A stretch of 64,000 nt of DNA, taken from contig NC_063264.1 of assembly GCF_019578655.1 (NCBI RefSeq), positions 434,001 through 498,000 on the forward strand, read 5' to 3'. This DNA comes from Ricinus communis (lineage: Eukaryota > Streptophyta > Magnoliopsida > Malpighiales > Euphorbiaceae). Positions 1-11,789 of the stretch are shown here, in pieces (positions within the stretch are counted from its first letter, which is position 1; every line of letters begins with the position of its first letter). Position numbers and translations under genes: made by a program. Under the pieces are notes generated by a model. The model did no database searches. It was not told the DNA's origin and saw only the letters and a program-made list of their open reading frames with translations.

Positions 1-1126
1 TCACATGCTAAGGAACAGAGACAAGGGTTGATAAATTAATATAAACGGAACTTTATCCAAGGGAAGATCAAATTAAATAATACGGTAAATTCATAAAAGA
101 GTTGCTTGTGTTTTGTAAATGATGAACCGCCCATAGTGGGGACGGTTTGACCTGCTTAATTATCTCAACTGGAAGAGATCATAGATGCCCATCACCAATT
201 GTCCATGCCATGCCCGCAATATCTATATAATTATTATTATTATTATGTTCTTCTTTTCTATATATGTTTTAAATTTAGTTGGGTAATTATGTTTTTTTTT
301 TTTGTAAGAAAAAAATTGTAATTAAAAAAAGAATATAGGGTTTTAAAAGCAGTTCAATTAGTATGTGCAGTGATTATGCGAAATTTGTAAACCCTAAAAC
401 AAAACAAAACATAATTTAATTTATTATTTAGTGGTTGAGAGAGGAGCAAAGGCAATATCAAAAAGCAGCTAACAGGTGAATGTGTGTGTGGATGGAAGCA
501 GGGGAAGCTTCGTCCTTGAGCCATAAAAAAGGAAAATACACACAAACTTGTCTCTTTAAACTGGCTGTTGTGGGTCCATTAGTCATAATACAATTTCTTC
601 TCTAATCTAAATCAAATCAACCCCTACACATTATTATAATGTATGTATCCTCAAATCATAATTGAAGTTGTCCAATTTAATCTCATGCGGTGAGCCCAAC
701 ATTACTGTCTTCGGACTATTTCATTATTCTATTGTTATTATTATTAAAATATCTCAGGACAGGACAGGAGCATGGTCCGCATCCGCACCCTGAAATCCAG
801 ATCCAACTATCCTCAACCAGCCACTTATATATTGCCACCTCACTGAATGCCATCCTCACATTCGCATATCCATCTCTCCCCTTTGCCCTTCAATTTCTCC
901 TTCATTCGCTCAATCGCTTATAATGTTTCAATTACTGATTACAGCCTCTTCATTTCATAACTTCAATTCAATGTACATTTGTTCCTTTCCAGCATTAATT
1001 GTAACAACCCATTTCAAAAGATAATAAATTTTACTCTTGTATTATTTTGATATATTTATATATCTATAATATGTATAAAAGCATGAGTGAGGAAATTTTT
1101 AAAATGACTAAAATCTTTCAATTTAA
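1..1126. other. Intergenic, no gene seen
   Basis: AT-rich DNA with an ATT triplet run near 230-246 and poly-T/A stretches. Short open frames on both strands (for example 690-923) have no recognisable domain and a composition like the surrounding DNA. I see no gene here. The right edge passes into the inverted copia fragment. Confidence 0.6.
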
Positions 1127-1670
1127 TTAGTAAAATTTAACAACTTTATAATTTTTTATAGGTCTATTACTTTGTTTAAATTTTTGTTTGAGTTCATCCT
1201 GTATATTTTTAGAGGAGATTACACAAAGAAAATATCCAGATAAATCTTTTGAAATTGAATTCAACATCCATGAAATTACCATACAATCCACTTTAATCCA
1301 TTGCTCGTATGCTTTTGATTCTTCATCTCGCATCACACATTTTCCTATAATAAATTCTAACTTCGTCTTTGCACCAAGTAGCGATCTTCATTGCACGACT
1401 CCATCTGAAAATAGTTGGTACTCGTAAGTAGTGCACTCACAAAGTAAGATAAAGATGGTCCGATGATTGTAACATCAAAGCACTCCCCTAATAGTAGCTT
1501 GTCCCATATTCTCTGTCACGATTTCGATTTTCTTTATCTTTTGAGACTCGATAATTGATTCACTTGTTTCTGTCATTGTCGCCATCTTGATTTCAAGTTA
1601 TGTTGAAGATTAATCAATCAATTAGGTAAAAGATTGAATGATTTTATTTGTAAACCCTAAAAACGTTCCT
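1127..1670 (-). pseudogene. Inverted copia gag N-terminal fragment
   Basis: Read on the minus strand from the primer binding site at 1671-1682, this stretch is the start of a Ty1/copia gag region: an untranslated leader, an ATG-initiated frame beginning MATMTETSES, then a broken frame. The 69-residue open piece at 1127-1336 contains EESKAYEQWIKVD and SWMLNSISKDL, the typical N-terminal gag signature of plant copia elements (the conserved W and the ILNSI-type helix). Gag normally packages element RNA in virus-like particles. This copy cannot, because stops and frameshifts interrupt it between about 1340 and 1600 and it is separated from the rest of gag. The rest of the element lies on the opposite strand from 1888, so this piece is inverted. 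The outer breakpoint is near or left of 1127. Confidence 0.75.
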
Positions 1671-1682
1671 GCTCTGATATCA
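1671..1682 (-). other. Primer binding site of inverted copia 5' end
   Basis: On the minus strand the bases next to the LTR end read TGATATCAGAGC, one mismatch from TGGTATCAGAGC, the usual plant copia primer site complementary to initiator tRNA-Met. Its position directly beside the LTR's CA terminus identifies 1683-1880 as a 5' LTR in minus orientation. Confidence 0.8.
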
Positions 1683-1880
1683 TGTAAAGTGGTATTTGGT
1701 TTGAGGTGAGAGAAAAGAAATTGAGAGAATTTACTATTATGTATTGAATGAATTAGTTTGTTACAGAATAATTAATGAGCTAATATAAACTATATGGATA
1801 CAATACTAAACTCTCTAGACTAACCATTAATTGCACATCAGCTAACTAACTAAACATGAGAAAGAATACAATAGCTAACA
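1683..1880 (-). repeat. Copia LTR, inverted copy (198 bp)
   Basis: The minus strand begins TGTTAGCTATTGTATT and ends ACTTTACA, with TG...CA termini, and is followed by the primer binding site. It matches the 3' LTR at 5488-5622 over its whole length, except for about 64 bases that are missing from the 3' copy. The two copies face each other (inverted) instead of being direct repeats. The LTR terminus at 1880 lies within a few bases of the resumed gag frame on the plus strand. Confidence 0.85.
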
Positions 1881-1887
1881 ATATATA

Positions 1888-4800
1888 ATGTTTTTAAAGA
1901 TTGTTACTAATAATGTGAATTCGATGACTTCTACGGATGGTAAAGAGAATAATGAGGTAGCTAGAGATGCTAATGGGGACTTATATCACAGTTATGAACA
2001 GCTTAGGCAGACCTTACATGGAGTATTGAAATATCTTAAGGGGAAAAATGTAGCAGAGTCTTCTCAAGCTCAATCTGGAAATCAATTTGCCGGGACAATT
2101 GAAAGAGTTTATGGAGATCCTTTAGCATATCAAGGTAACTCTTCATCTAATGCTCTTTTTGTATTTCAATATGTGCAAAAATAGTCATGGATATTAAATA
2201 GTGGTGCATCATATCATATAACTTGTAATCTCTATAATTTATGATACAAATATACCCTATCTAATCCAATACCAATCACCTTACCAACTGGTAGTACCAT
2301 AATTGTGAATTAATATGATTGAGTCTCACTTACTCCAACTTGTATACTCTCCAATGTGTTGTTGTGCCAAACTTTAAATATAATTTTCTTTATGTTAGCA
2401 AATTAGTGACTCATAATCACTTGCAAGTGATTTCTCTTCCAAAATATTGTCGGACCTGAAGACTGATGCAGTGGTGGCTGTAAATAAAGAACTTCAAAGC
2501 ATGTATAAATTAGATTTTTCTTGTTTCAGATAACCAACTAATCATTTCTATTAATTGTGATTCCATAATTTCTTGTTCTAAAAATTCATATGCTCAAAAC
2601 CAACTTAATTCAAGTATAAATAAAGATTTTTCAATTTTATAGTCAAGTTCCTCATCTTCAAGTGCTTGTGTGAAGAATGATCATTCTACTAGTGATTTTG
2701 GCATGCTAGACTAGGATATATGAGCTCCTCACTTTTTACACATATTTCTTCTTTGTCTCAATTTACTTCCCATCTTTTAGATTGTGAAGTGTGCTCTAAG
2801 GCAAAACACCATAAACTACCCTTTCATCATTCCTCAATCAAAACTTCTAAAGCCCTTAACCTCTTACATGTTGACCTCTGGAGTCCTTATAGAGTAACTT
2901 TTGTTCAGGGTGCCCAGTTCTTTCTCACTGTTGTAGATGATAAGACTAGAGTAACATGGACCTTATTACTTTTTTAAAAAGCTCAATATGCAATTGCTCT
3001 TGTCAATTTTTTTGAAACAAGTTCACAATCAATATAATACTACTGTCAAAGTACTTAGAACAAACAATGGTCTAGAGTTTCTAAATTAAACCTTGACTTC
3101 TTTTCTCAATGAGCATGGGATAATACACCATAGAACCTATCCCTACACTCCTCAACAGAATGGGGTAGTGGAAAGAAAGCATAAACATTTTCTTTCTGTT
3201 GCTAGAGCCTTAAGGTTTAATGCTCATTTGCCTAAAGAATTCTGGGGGAATTACATCTTAAATGCCATCTACCTTATTAACCGTATGCCTATGAAAGTTC
3301 TTCTTTTAAAAAACACTATATGAACCCTTTTATCTTAAACCACCAAATTACCGACATCTAAAGGTTTTTAGTTGCTTTTGTCATGCCATCAATAACCAGC
3401 CATACAAAGACAAATTTGATAGCATAACTGTTAAATTTCTCTTCTTAGGCTATGCCACTTATTAGAAAGGTTATCGACTCTTTGATCTAAATACACACAA
3501 ATATACTAGTAGAGATGTGTATTTTTTTGAACATGTTTTCCCTTATGCTTCAAATAATATTGAATTTGACAATTCTACTTTTGCCTTCAGTTTCTATTAC
3601 TCTTGATGATGTTTCCAATTTCAATGTCTCACCTTTACATCATTCTCCATCCTTTCCACCCACCATTTCTTATTCTATTCCACTTCCAAATACTTCTCTT
3701 GCCACTTTTCATACTTCTTTACCTAATGCTTTACTTCATACTGATTCTGATTCACCACCACCACTAGTGGAACATCCTATTCCTATTTCCACCAGATAGT
3801 CTTTTAGAATACATAAAAAAACCTTTTTGGTTTAAAGATTTCATATACCGGCATATGTTACTAAAACCTCTTTTGGTCAACTATACCCCTTAGCCAATTT
3901 TATTACTACTAAACCAAACACAAGTGTTTGTGATCCAATTGCTATCATTATAATGTCACGGAACCTTTTTCATATGTTCAAGCATAAAAAGATCCCAGGT
4001 GGGTCACTGCTATGCAGCTAGAGTTAGAAGCCCTTAAGAAAAATGGCATATGGATTCTTACTTCCTTACTTGCGCACAGGAAAGCCATTGGGTCAAAATG
4101 GGTTTACAAAGTTAAGCATATGGCTGATGGAAGTGTAGAAAGATTTAAGGCAAGGTTAGTAGCCAAGGGATATAATCAAATAGAAGGGCTTGATTACAAA
4201 AAGAGATTTTCTCACGTAACAAAGTTAGTAAGGTTATTAATTGCTCTTACAGTAAGTAAGAACTGGTATTTGGAGCAGCTAGATGTCAATAATGCTTTCC
4301 TTCATGGAAGCCTAGAAGAGAAAGTTTACTTGTTACCTTTTCAAGGGTATACTAAAGCAAAGTGTAATGAGGTTTGTAAATTACTTCGTTCACTCTATGG
4401 GCTTAAACAAGCCTCTACGTAGTGGAAGATTGAGTTCACTACTTTATTGGTTGGTTTTGGGTTTATTCAATTTATGCATGATTATTGTTTGTTTACTAAA
4501 GTTATAGCTGGTCATTTCACTGTTTTAGTTGTTTATATGGATGATGTCTTACTGGCAGGAGATGACATTTTTGAGATAAATCTAGTTAAGAATTTTCTTG
4601 ATGAAAAGTTTACAATAAAAGATTTAGGACCTTTGAAGTATTTATTAGGTTTGGAGGTTCACAAGTCCACAAGTCGCATTACTCTTAATCAGAAGAAGTA
4701 TATCCTGAATATTTTGGTTGATGCACGTGTTGCAGGGGCCAAGCCAAGTCTTTTTCCCTTGCCCACTAGTTTGAAATTATCCTACAGTTTAAGTACTCCA

Positions 4801-5470
4801 CTTCCTGATCTAGATACAGAAGATTGATTGGTAGACTATTGTATTTAGGTATCACTAGGATAGACATCAGCTTTTCTGTTCAACTTTTATCCTAATTCAT
4901 GCAAACTCCTCTTATTGCTCATTGGGAGGCAACTATGCATCTTCTTAAGTATTTGAAGCACTGTCCTAATTTAGGACTTTTTTACCCTGTTCATAGTGAT
5001 CACATATTGCATGCTTATTGTGAATCTGATTGGGGTGCTTGTGTTGACACTAGGAAATTTGTTACTAATTTCTGCATTTTCTTTGGTTAATCTCTCATAT
5101 CCTGAAAGAGTAAAAAGCAGCACACTACCTTTAAATCTTCGCAGAATATAGATCTATGGCAATAACTACTTGTGAGCTTTTATGGTTATCTTATATGTTA
5201 CAAGATTTGCATGTTATCATCCCTTTTTCTATTCCATTTCAATGTGATAACAAGGTTGCTCTACATATTGCAAGTAATCTCGTTTTTTATGAGCGCACTA
5301 AACATCTAGATATTAACTGTCATGTGGTTAAGGAGTAATATAAGAAAGGTTTTTTGGCTCCTGATTTTATTCCTTCGAAAGTTTAAGTTATAGATCTCTT
5401 CACTGAGCCTTTGGGAGCAGCAATACATCAAAAATTACTTTTCAAGTTGCATCTTATTGTTTCTCATCGA
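1888..5470 (+). pseudogene. Degenerate Ty1/copia gag-pol (PR, INT, RT, RNase H)
   Basis: Coding order is that of copia: gag C-terminus (1888-2184), protease (SWILNSGASYHI near 2186, Asp replaced by Asn in the catalytic DSGA-type motif), GAG-pre-integrase and integrase core (2720-2977 and 3093-3323, with TPQQNGVVERKH), reverse transcriptase (4012-4827, with YMDD at about 4534 and the [11 protein letters not shown] block), and RNase H (4899-5338). Several frameshifts and in-frame stops split it, for example the stop after GLKQAST at 4420. The protease Asn, if not a local read error, would abolish activity. The element is therefore immobile on its own. No tandem host gene is involved. Confidence 0.9.
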
Positions 5471-5487
5471 GATCCAACTTGAGGGGA

Positions 5488-5622
5488 TGTTAGCTATTAT
5501 ATTATTTATCTCATATTTATATTAGCTCATTAATTTTTTTTGTAACAAACTAATTCATTCAATACAAAAGAGTAAATTTTTTCAATTTTTTTCTCTCACT
5601 TCAAACCAAATACCAATTTACA
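5488..5622 (+). repeat. Copia 3' LTR (135 bp, internally deleted)
   Basis: It follows a polypurine tract (GAGGGGA, 5481-5487) and runs from TG at 5488 to CA at 5622. The sequence aligns to the inverted LTR at 1683-1880 but lacks about 64 internal bases close to its 5' end. The deletion must postdate reverse transcription, since both LTRs are copied from one template. Confidence 0.85.
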
Positions 5623-8373
5623 TATATTTAATAAATATTTTTATATTATAATTTTTATAATAATAATTTACATGCGTAATGTGTTTGACGAGAAATATAT
5701 ATGTATATGTATTGAACGTGCTTCTAATGGTTTCATTCTCGTTCCACATTCTCACTTTCTTCACATAGCTTTCATGTACAATATTTTCAATTATTGGCAA
5801 TCTTAATTTATTCAAGAATCTTCCTTAGCTCTCTGCTGTAGCACTCTTCACCATGTGGCTATCTATCTTAAGGAATTTTTTTCGTTCAAAACTATAATGA
5901 GTCAAAAAAAGTATAATATAGGTAGAATTGGGTCGTGGGCTAGGAGTTTATTATTTGACTATAGATGGGTTTCTAGACTGGATCCAAAACGAAAATAGTT
6001 AAACTCGAGCAAAAGCTAATTTGTATGTGTAAACACAATAATGTAATCAAATAGTATACTAATTGTATTGTAAGTATAAAATAAATGCACACGACCCAAG
6101 CTCGTATGTGAAGTGAGTAGCTTGCAGTAAAGGAGAATCTGTCAAGTAGTGTGTGCCAACTATAATGTGTTATATGAGCCATTCACATTTGAACCATAAA
6201 GCAGCAATCAATTGGCATAGGCGAATAATATTCAAGCTTAAAACCGTACGCAACGCAAGCAATAAGTGATAGATTAAAGGGAAGAAAATTGATAGGCATG
6301 GCAGGTAAATATAAATTATAACGAATGAGTGATCACACGATCATATTATATATATATATATATATGTGGTCCAAAGATTATTATTCTTGATCAGACCCTT
6401 AGACGGTTCCCTTCAAGTTTTGAAGCCCCTTCGGTGGGAGCTTAGTGAATTCATTCACAATCAACAAACTTGTGCGCCAAAATTTGTACCTGCCTGCCTT
6501 AACTCGTAATATGTATATGTATATATATATATATATCTAAAGAGACCACACAACATACAAGTAATATTCAAGTTTGTTTTATTTTTTCTTCTGTTGATCT
6601 AATTGGCAGCAAGCTTTTGGTTGATAGATACATACTTGTTCACTCTTCATACTATTACAAGTGTTATTTTTATTACAATATATACTTCCCTTTCTTAACC
6701 ACTATTCATTTTGGAAGCTTTTACGTATTTACTTTATAACTTTAGAGGAGTACTTCTAACTTCTATAGTTTTTTTTTTTTTTTTTCAATTTATAATTAGG
6801 ACTTTATGCCATTTAAGGTGTTCTGAGCACCGGAACTCATTTTTTCAGCGCAAACGCTAAAAAGGAAAAGGAAAAGGAGGCAAAGATAGGGGAAATACCG
6901 CTGTACATGCGAGAAAACACAAATTAAAATGAAGAGAAGAGATCTGAAAAAAGGCAGAAGATAGAAAGACATACATGTACTTATAGAGCTTTAAAAGAGA
7001 GAAAGAACCTCTCAGAGTGAGAATTACCTTTCTAGCCTGGCGCACACACACAAACGCATATGAACCGCTTGGCTTAACCCTTAACTGAAAAGAAAACCAA
7101 AGCCAAAAGAGAGAAGAAGGTCATATTCCTATTCTTATATCCTTAATAAAATAATAAAAGAACTAAAACTAGCCAGCTAGCTAGCTGTATATATGATACT
7201 GATCCTTCACCACAACAATGAACCCTTGAAAATTAATCTTCTTTTTGATCTTAGGGTTTAGGTCCACTTTAATTTTGAGGTGCTTATATATTTTGCTTTC
7301 TTTGGTGGGTGTAGTCCTGAGTTGGAAACCATGTATAAGCATTAGGTTCCTTTGCCATTCTAAACCTTGATGACAGCACTGTTCTTTCTTCATATATATA
7401 CATATATATATAGCACTCGTGATTTTCAACATGCATAATCCCCTGATGGAACACCGAAACACTCTACCTTTTGTGGTTTTAACACAATTATTTAATAAGG
7501 AAAAGCTGTTCATTCTTTTTTTCGTTCAACTTTTTCTGATGTATTGCATCTTAAGATTGAATAAGTGATGAGCATAAACTAGTTACAAAATATATGTCAT
7601 TCTCGTGATCTAAATATTAAGCAATTAAAATCTGTTACAAGATTGGACCCAATATACGATGAGAAGTCAACTATTTTAACTTCTTGTTTGATTAAATTTA
7701 AAGAGTGAATTAATGTATCGAATTTTATGTTAAAATATATGTTATTGTCTCCAAAGATACAAAAAGAGATTAGATGAATAAAAGGAACCAAGAGCATTTG
7801 AATGCCAAAAAAGGAGAGAGATATGACTTAAAAAGGAAAATATATATAAATTTAAGAGCTAGCAACATTGTGCTGCTTTCAGACATAATCATGTATGAAC
7901 TGTATATGGTTGCACTTACTGTCAAAAGGAGCTTATTAATTTCATATTAGTCGTATTATCTCTAATGTGTCGCAGCATGAGATACGTACAATTGCAAGTT
8001 TTAAGACAAAAGACAAATGTTACCATATATATATATGTTGTGAAGTAAGTCCTCCAAGATGATTTTTCCTTTAAATTAATTGCTTGACAAGCTGGCTAAG
8101 ATGTCTTTAAATGAAGGAAGATGAATTATTAATACTATTGTGAGTTACAGGTAGGTAGGAGAATGGATCAAGGCAGGGTAGCCTGAAATCATGCATGATG
8201 AGGCTACCAGCTAACAAAACTATATAATACGATCAAGAGAGAGAGAGAGAGAGAGAGTAGAACAAAATAATATAATGGGAAGAAGGCATGCATGGATGGA
8301 TGATCCAACAATATTACATATATATGTATAATATCCTAGCTAGCTATATTATATATCATATATTTGAAATGGA
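5623..8373. other. Intergenic AT-rich DNA
   Basis: No convincing coding sequence. TA dinucleotide runs lie at about 6343-6365 and 6516-6536, a poly-T run at about 6770-6785, a GA run at about 8236-8258, and repeated GCTA (CTAGCTAGCTAGCTG) near 7170-7185. The part left of 8374 is the probable 3' untranslated region of the small minus-strand gene at 8374-8616. Minus-strand frames such as 7181-7513 have no domain signature. Confidence 0.5.
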
Positions 8374-8616
8374 TCAGAGAGCGAGAGTCTGGCGGTCAGG
8401 ATCAGAAACACGAGTCTCGTAGAACCTGGCAATAAATGCAGAGGCTCTGCCGTCAATCCATGGATCTGCAATCCAACGTCTTCCATCTTCGTCGCTGGCA
8501 CATATTCTTCTAACATACAAACCATCTTCGCTTGTATCATCTCTCCCAATGTTGGAACACCATCCCTTGAATATCTTCAATACCGACAAACATGATGATC
8601 TCCTCTGCCTTGCCAT
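8374..8616 (-). CDS. Small plant-specific protein, 80 aa, FIARFYE motif
   Basis: A single-exon frame from ATG at 8616 to TGA at 8374. The N-terminus is basic (MARQRRSS), followed by a short hydrophobic/cysteine stretch. The C-terminal half is charged and orderly (GLYVRRICASDEDGRRWIADP, then AFIARFYE). The IDGRASAFIARFYE segment resembles the C-terminal motif of plant DUF761-type and related small proteins (IDxKAxxFIARF), but I cannot assign a function. A TATATAA box lies about 140 bases upstream on the minus strand (8754-8760), with a GAA-rich leader between. Codon use is GC-richer than the flanks, which favours a real gene. Its position left of the thioesterase gene would fit Arabidopsis At1g48330, a small protein gene next to DHNAT1; this is from memory and unverified. 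Confidence 0.65.
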   Translation of the reverse strand: MARQRRSSCLSVLKIFKGWCSNIGRDDTSEDGLYVRRICASDEDGRRWIADPWIDGRASAFIARFYETRVSDPDRQTLAL

Positions 8617-8753
8617 TACCTACTATTTAAATGGACCTTTCTTTTATTTCTCTCTTTCTTTCTTCTTCTTCTTCTTCTTCCTTTTGGCTGGGGGGGTGTT
8701 TCAGTTAATATGACTACTGATATGCACTGGCTACACAAATATCTCACTTCGAT

Positions 8754-8760
8754 TTATATA
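8754..8760 (-). promoter_or_regulatory. TATA box for the small minus-strand gene
   Basis: The minus strand reads TATATAA inside CCTTATATAAATCG. It is about 140 bases before the ATG at 8616, leaving room for a GAA/GAAA-rich leader of about 100 bases. Assignment rests on spacing and sequence only. Confidence 0.45.
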
Positions 8761-10380
8761 AGGAAAGGAAAGAGGCCAGCTAGGAAAAAGTCAGCTTTTA
8801 TAAGTACAACATAACAGTAATAGAATAGACTCCAGGGACTGTATAACTATATAATATTAATTAGGGGTAATATTTAGTTGTAGAGATTCGTCGAAAAGAC
8901 ATATTAATATTAATATTATGGTTGTAAAAGTAAGGCCCCAAGCACAATAATTATTGTCCTCTCCTTTCCATTTGACCCTAACACTTTGGTAATGGTGGTG
9001 GTGCTATACTTGCCTAACTCAAGCCCTCCCCACCCCTTCAGCCTTTCTTTTTCAAAAAAGAAAGTGAGGAGAGCATGTATATATATATGTAAAGTATCAC
9101 AAATTTGTTGTTAGGAAGCAACTTTTGCTTTTGTTTACATTGCACAGATAGTATATATACTTGACAACTACGTCTTGAATATAGGCAGTATAAAGTTGGG
9201 CCGCGTACCTTCGTACTTGAGACCTCCCCCAGGAAAAGCACAATCGCTAAACATTGAATATGGAACAAAATAAAACTCACACGCAAAAGCAAGCTTCTGT
9301 ATATATATATGTATGTATATGTCTGATTAGTCTCTCTTTTGTGTCTGTGTTTGATCTCTCCTTTTTTGAACTAATTCCATTATTTAAAGTAATAGATAGT
9401 TAGGGCAGAAAGTATTGGGTCTTAATGAAGGGTTATGTACTGTGTATTAGTACTTTGTTGGCAGTGCATTCAAGCTGTCTACCTTTTGGACATCTGAGCG
9501 GAGCCAGAAATTCACTCCATTTTTCATCTAACACTTTCAGGCAGGCATAATCACATCTTTCTTTGCTCCTCTTCTCTCATTTATTCTTTCTTGTTTCACG
9601 TCCACTCCTTTTTTTTCATTTATATGCCTCATTACCTTTTTCCTTTTAAACATTTCTTCAAAATAATAAAAAATATTTTTATTTTAATATTACTTTATCT
9701 AAATACTTTCTCTCTTAATTTATTATTTCGTGATCTATTGATATCTCTAGGGCGGGGAGTTCATTTATCTGTTTTTCTTTCAAGGAGTGAGCTTACTTTC
9801 TAATAAGAATAGGTTAATAATTTTTTTTAAAATTTCAAACTCGATCGATTCAAATTTTAATCCATAAGTTATTGATTCAACTAGTGGGTTAATTGTTCAA
9901 TCACTAAATTATATAGTTTAATATGCCAAAACTTACTTGAAATATTTTATCATAAATTTTTTAAATCTATTACGTAAGTGATTGAGTAAATTAGCTAGAA
10001 AGTTCAAATTTGAGGTAATTTGTACATTGACTCCAAATGCAAAGGGAAAAATAACATTTTAGTCGTCGCGGGTAAGGGTTGGTTGGTTACATCACATTAG
10101 TTAGTATATGGTGGTACTCTTAATATGTAAGATGGATTACGGTCCATATAATTTTATGTGACTTAGGGATTTATTTGGTGTTGTTTAATTGGTAAAATTT
10201 TTTTTATTAGTGTCTGACACGTGTGTCAAACACTGATGTGTGCATTAGATACTGACATGTACATTAGACACTGACGTATTATTATTTTTAAATAATTTAT
10301 ATCAATTGATTTTGTATTAAATATTCATTAACTTATATTTATTGTTTAAATGTAAAATATTCATTGTTTGTTAATTTAAT
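8761..10380. other. Intergenic, promoter and AT-rich spacer
   Basis: Upstream DNA of the small gene followed by AT-rich sequence. At about 10205-10275 a loosely repeated GACACTGA/GACACGTG motif occurs four times (GTCTGACACGTGTGTC and variants). No coding region is supported. Confidence 0.45.
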
Positions 10381-10387
10381 TTTATTG

Positions 10388-10530
10388 AAAAGATATGTGT
10401 ACTACAATATAAATATTTGTAGTATAACTTTAGCTTGATTTTTCTTATTTATCAACTGTGTAAGGACAATTTATGTTATACTTATATCTTATATGTACAT
10501 TTGAATGAATTAGTAGTATGATTTTCATTA
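10388..10530 (+). repeat. Diverged direct repeat, copy 1
   Basis: This stretch (AAGATATGTGTACTACAATA, then a shared AATATTTGTAGTATAACTTT block) reappears at about 11172-11320 in the same orientation, with clear sequence identity interrupted by substitutions and small gaps. The two copies are about 790 bases apart. The element class is unknown; AT-rich decayed LTRs or a local duplication are both possible. Confidence 0.5.
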
Positions 10531-11171
10531 ATGACAAATATCTATTGACAAATTAATGAGTATTATACCTATAAATAATGAATGTTTATATGAATCATAA
10601 ATTTTTTTTAACATGCATCACAAAAATAATAAAAGCTTTTATAAATAAGTAATATTTTTATTTGAGAATATTGATAAACATTATATATACAAACAATGAA
10701 TATTGCAGTACCAGATAATAAATATTAATATTAACATTGACAAATAATACATCAAAGAAAATGAACATGAACATTAATCATAATGAATATTAAGTTCATA
10801 GATAATAAATATTTCAATATAAAAAAATTAATTATTATAAAATATTACATCTAATGGATATTATACATATAGAAAATAAATATTTTAGTACATGTAAATG
10901 AATAAAAAATATTGATAAATATTAATATGTATATGGTCTAATAAATTTTTTTTGATATGTGTTACTATGTTGTGACATATATGATTTTAAATTTTGACAT
11001 GCGTACTTATTATTGATATGTAAAATTCAAATTTATGTATAATTTTTAATATAATATTAATTTTTATAGATTTATTTTAAAATAATTTTTAAAAAATTTA
11101 AAAATAATGAAAAACGAGGACAAAAGTCCCTGCATTTTACACTGTAGAAGTAGAATGCACAAATTTTAGAA

Positions 11172-11320
11172 AGAAAATGCACTATAATATAAATATTTAT
11201 AGTATAACTTTATCTTGATATTCTTTTTGTTTAATAACTGTGTAATGATGATTTAAGTTATATTTATATTATATATATTAATTTGAATAGATTAATGGAT
11301 ATAATTTTTTATAATTGATG
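11172..11320 (+). repeat. Diverged direct repeat, copy 2
   Basis: Second copy of the repeat at 10388-10530. The shared core is AATATAAATATTTxTAGTATAACTTTAxCTTGAT, followed by AACTGTGTAAxGA. It ends shortly before the left terminus of the Mutator-like element, outside its target duplication. Confidence 0.5.
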
Positions 11321-11418
11321 TAAATCTTCATTATTTATAAATATAATATTTATTAATTTATACAATTTAAAAATAATTTTATAAAATTTCACACGAAATC
11401 ATCACTTGTTTTATTCTC

Positions 11419-11647
11419 GGGTTAATTGCACCGCTGGTACCAAATCTTCGCACTTTTTTCCAAATGGTATCAAACCTTCAATTTGTTTCTTTTTGGTATC
11501 ACTCCTATTACTTTTGTATCTTCCACCAGTACCAAAGAGAAATTCGACACTTATTTACTGATGTGGCTGCCGGATTTTGAATTGATAACACACCACCTGC
11601 CACATCTGTTGCTGACTCAACAAATAGTTATCCAACTCAGCAATTAA
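11419..11647 (+). repeat. MULE left terminal inverted repeat
   Basis: About 229 bases, complementary to 19053-19282. Shared landmarks read inward: GGGTTAATTG, CTGGTACCAAATCTT, CAATTTGTTTCTTTTTGGTA, CGACACTTATTTxCTGATGTGG, CCGGATTTTGAATTGATAAC and GTTGCTGACTCAACA. Similarity fades after CAGCAATTAA. Confidence 0.9.
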
Positions 11648-11789
11648 AAACATATAGTTTTTATTCCCAATTTATAACTCTAAACCCCAAATAAAAAATC
11701 CTAAATCAGAAAAATTCTCAAATTATGAAACCTAGTTTTTATTATATCGATCGATTTACTTTCTGTAATAATCGATTCTGTAGCTTCCT

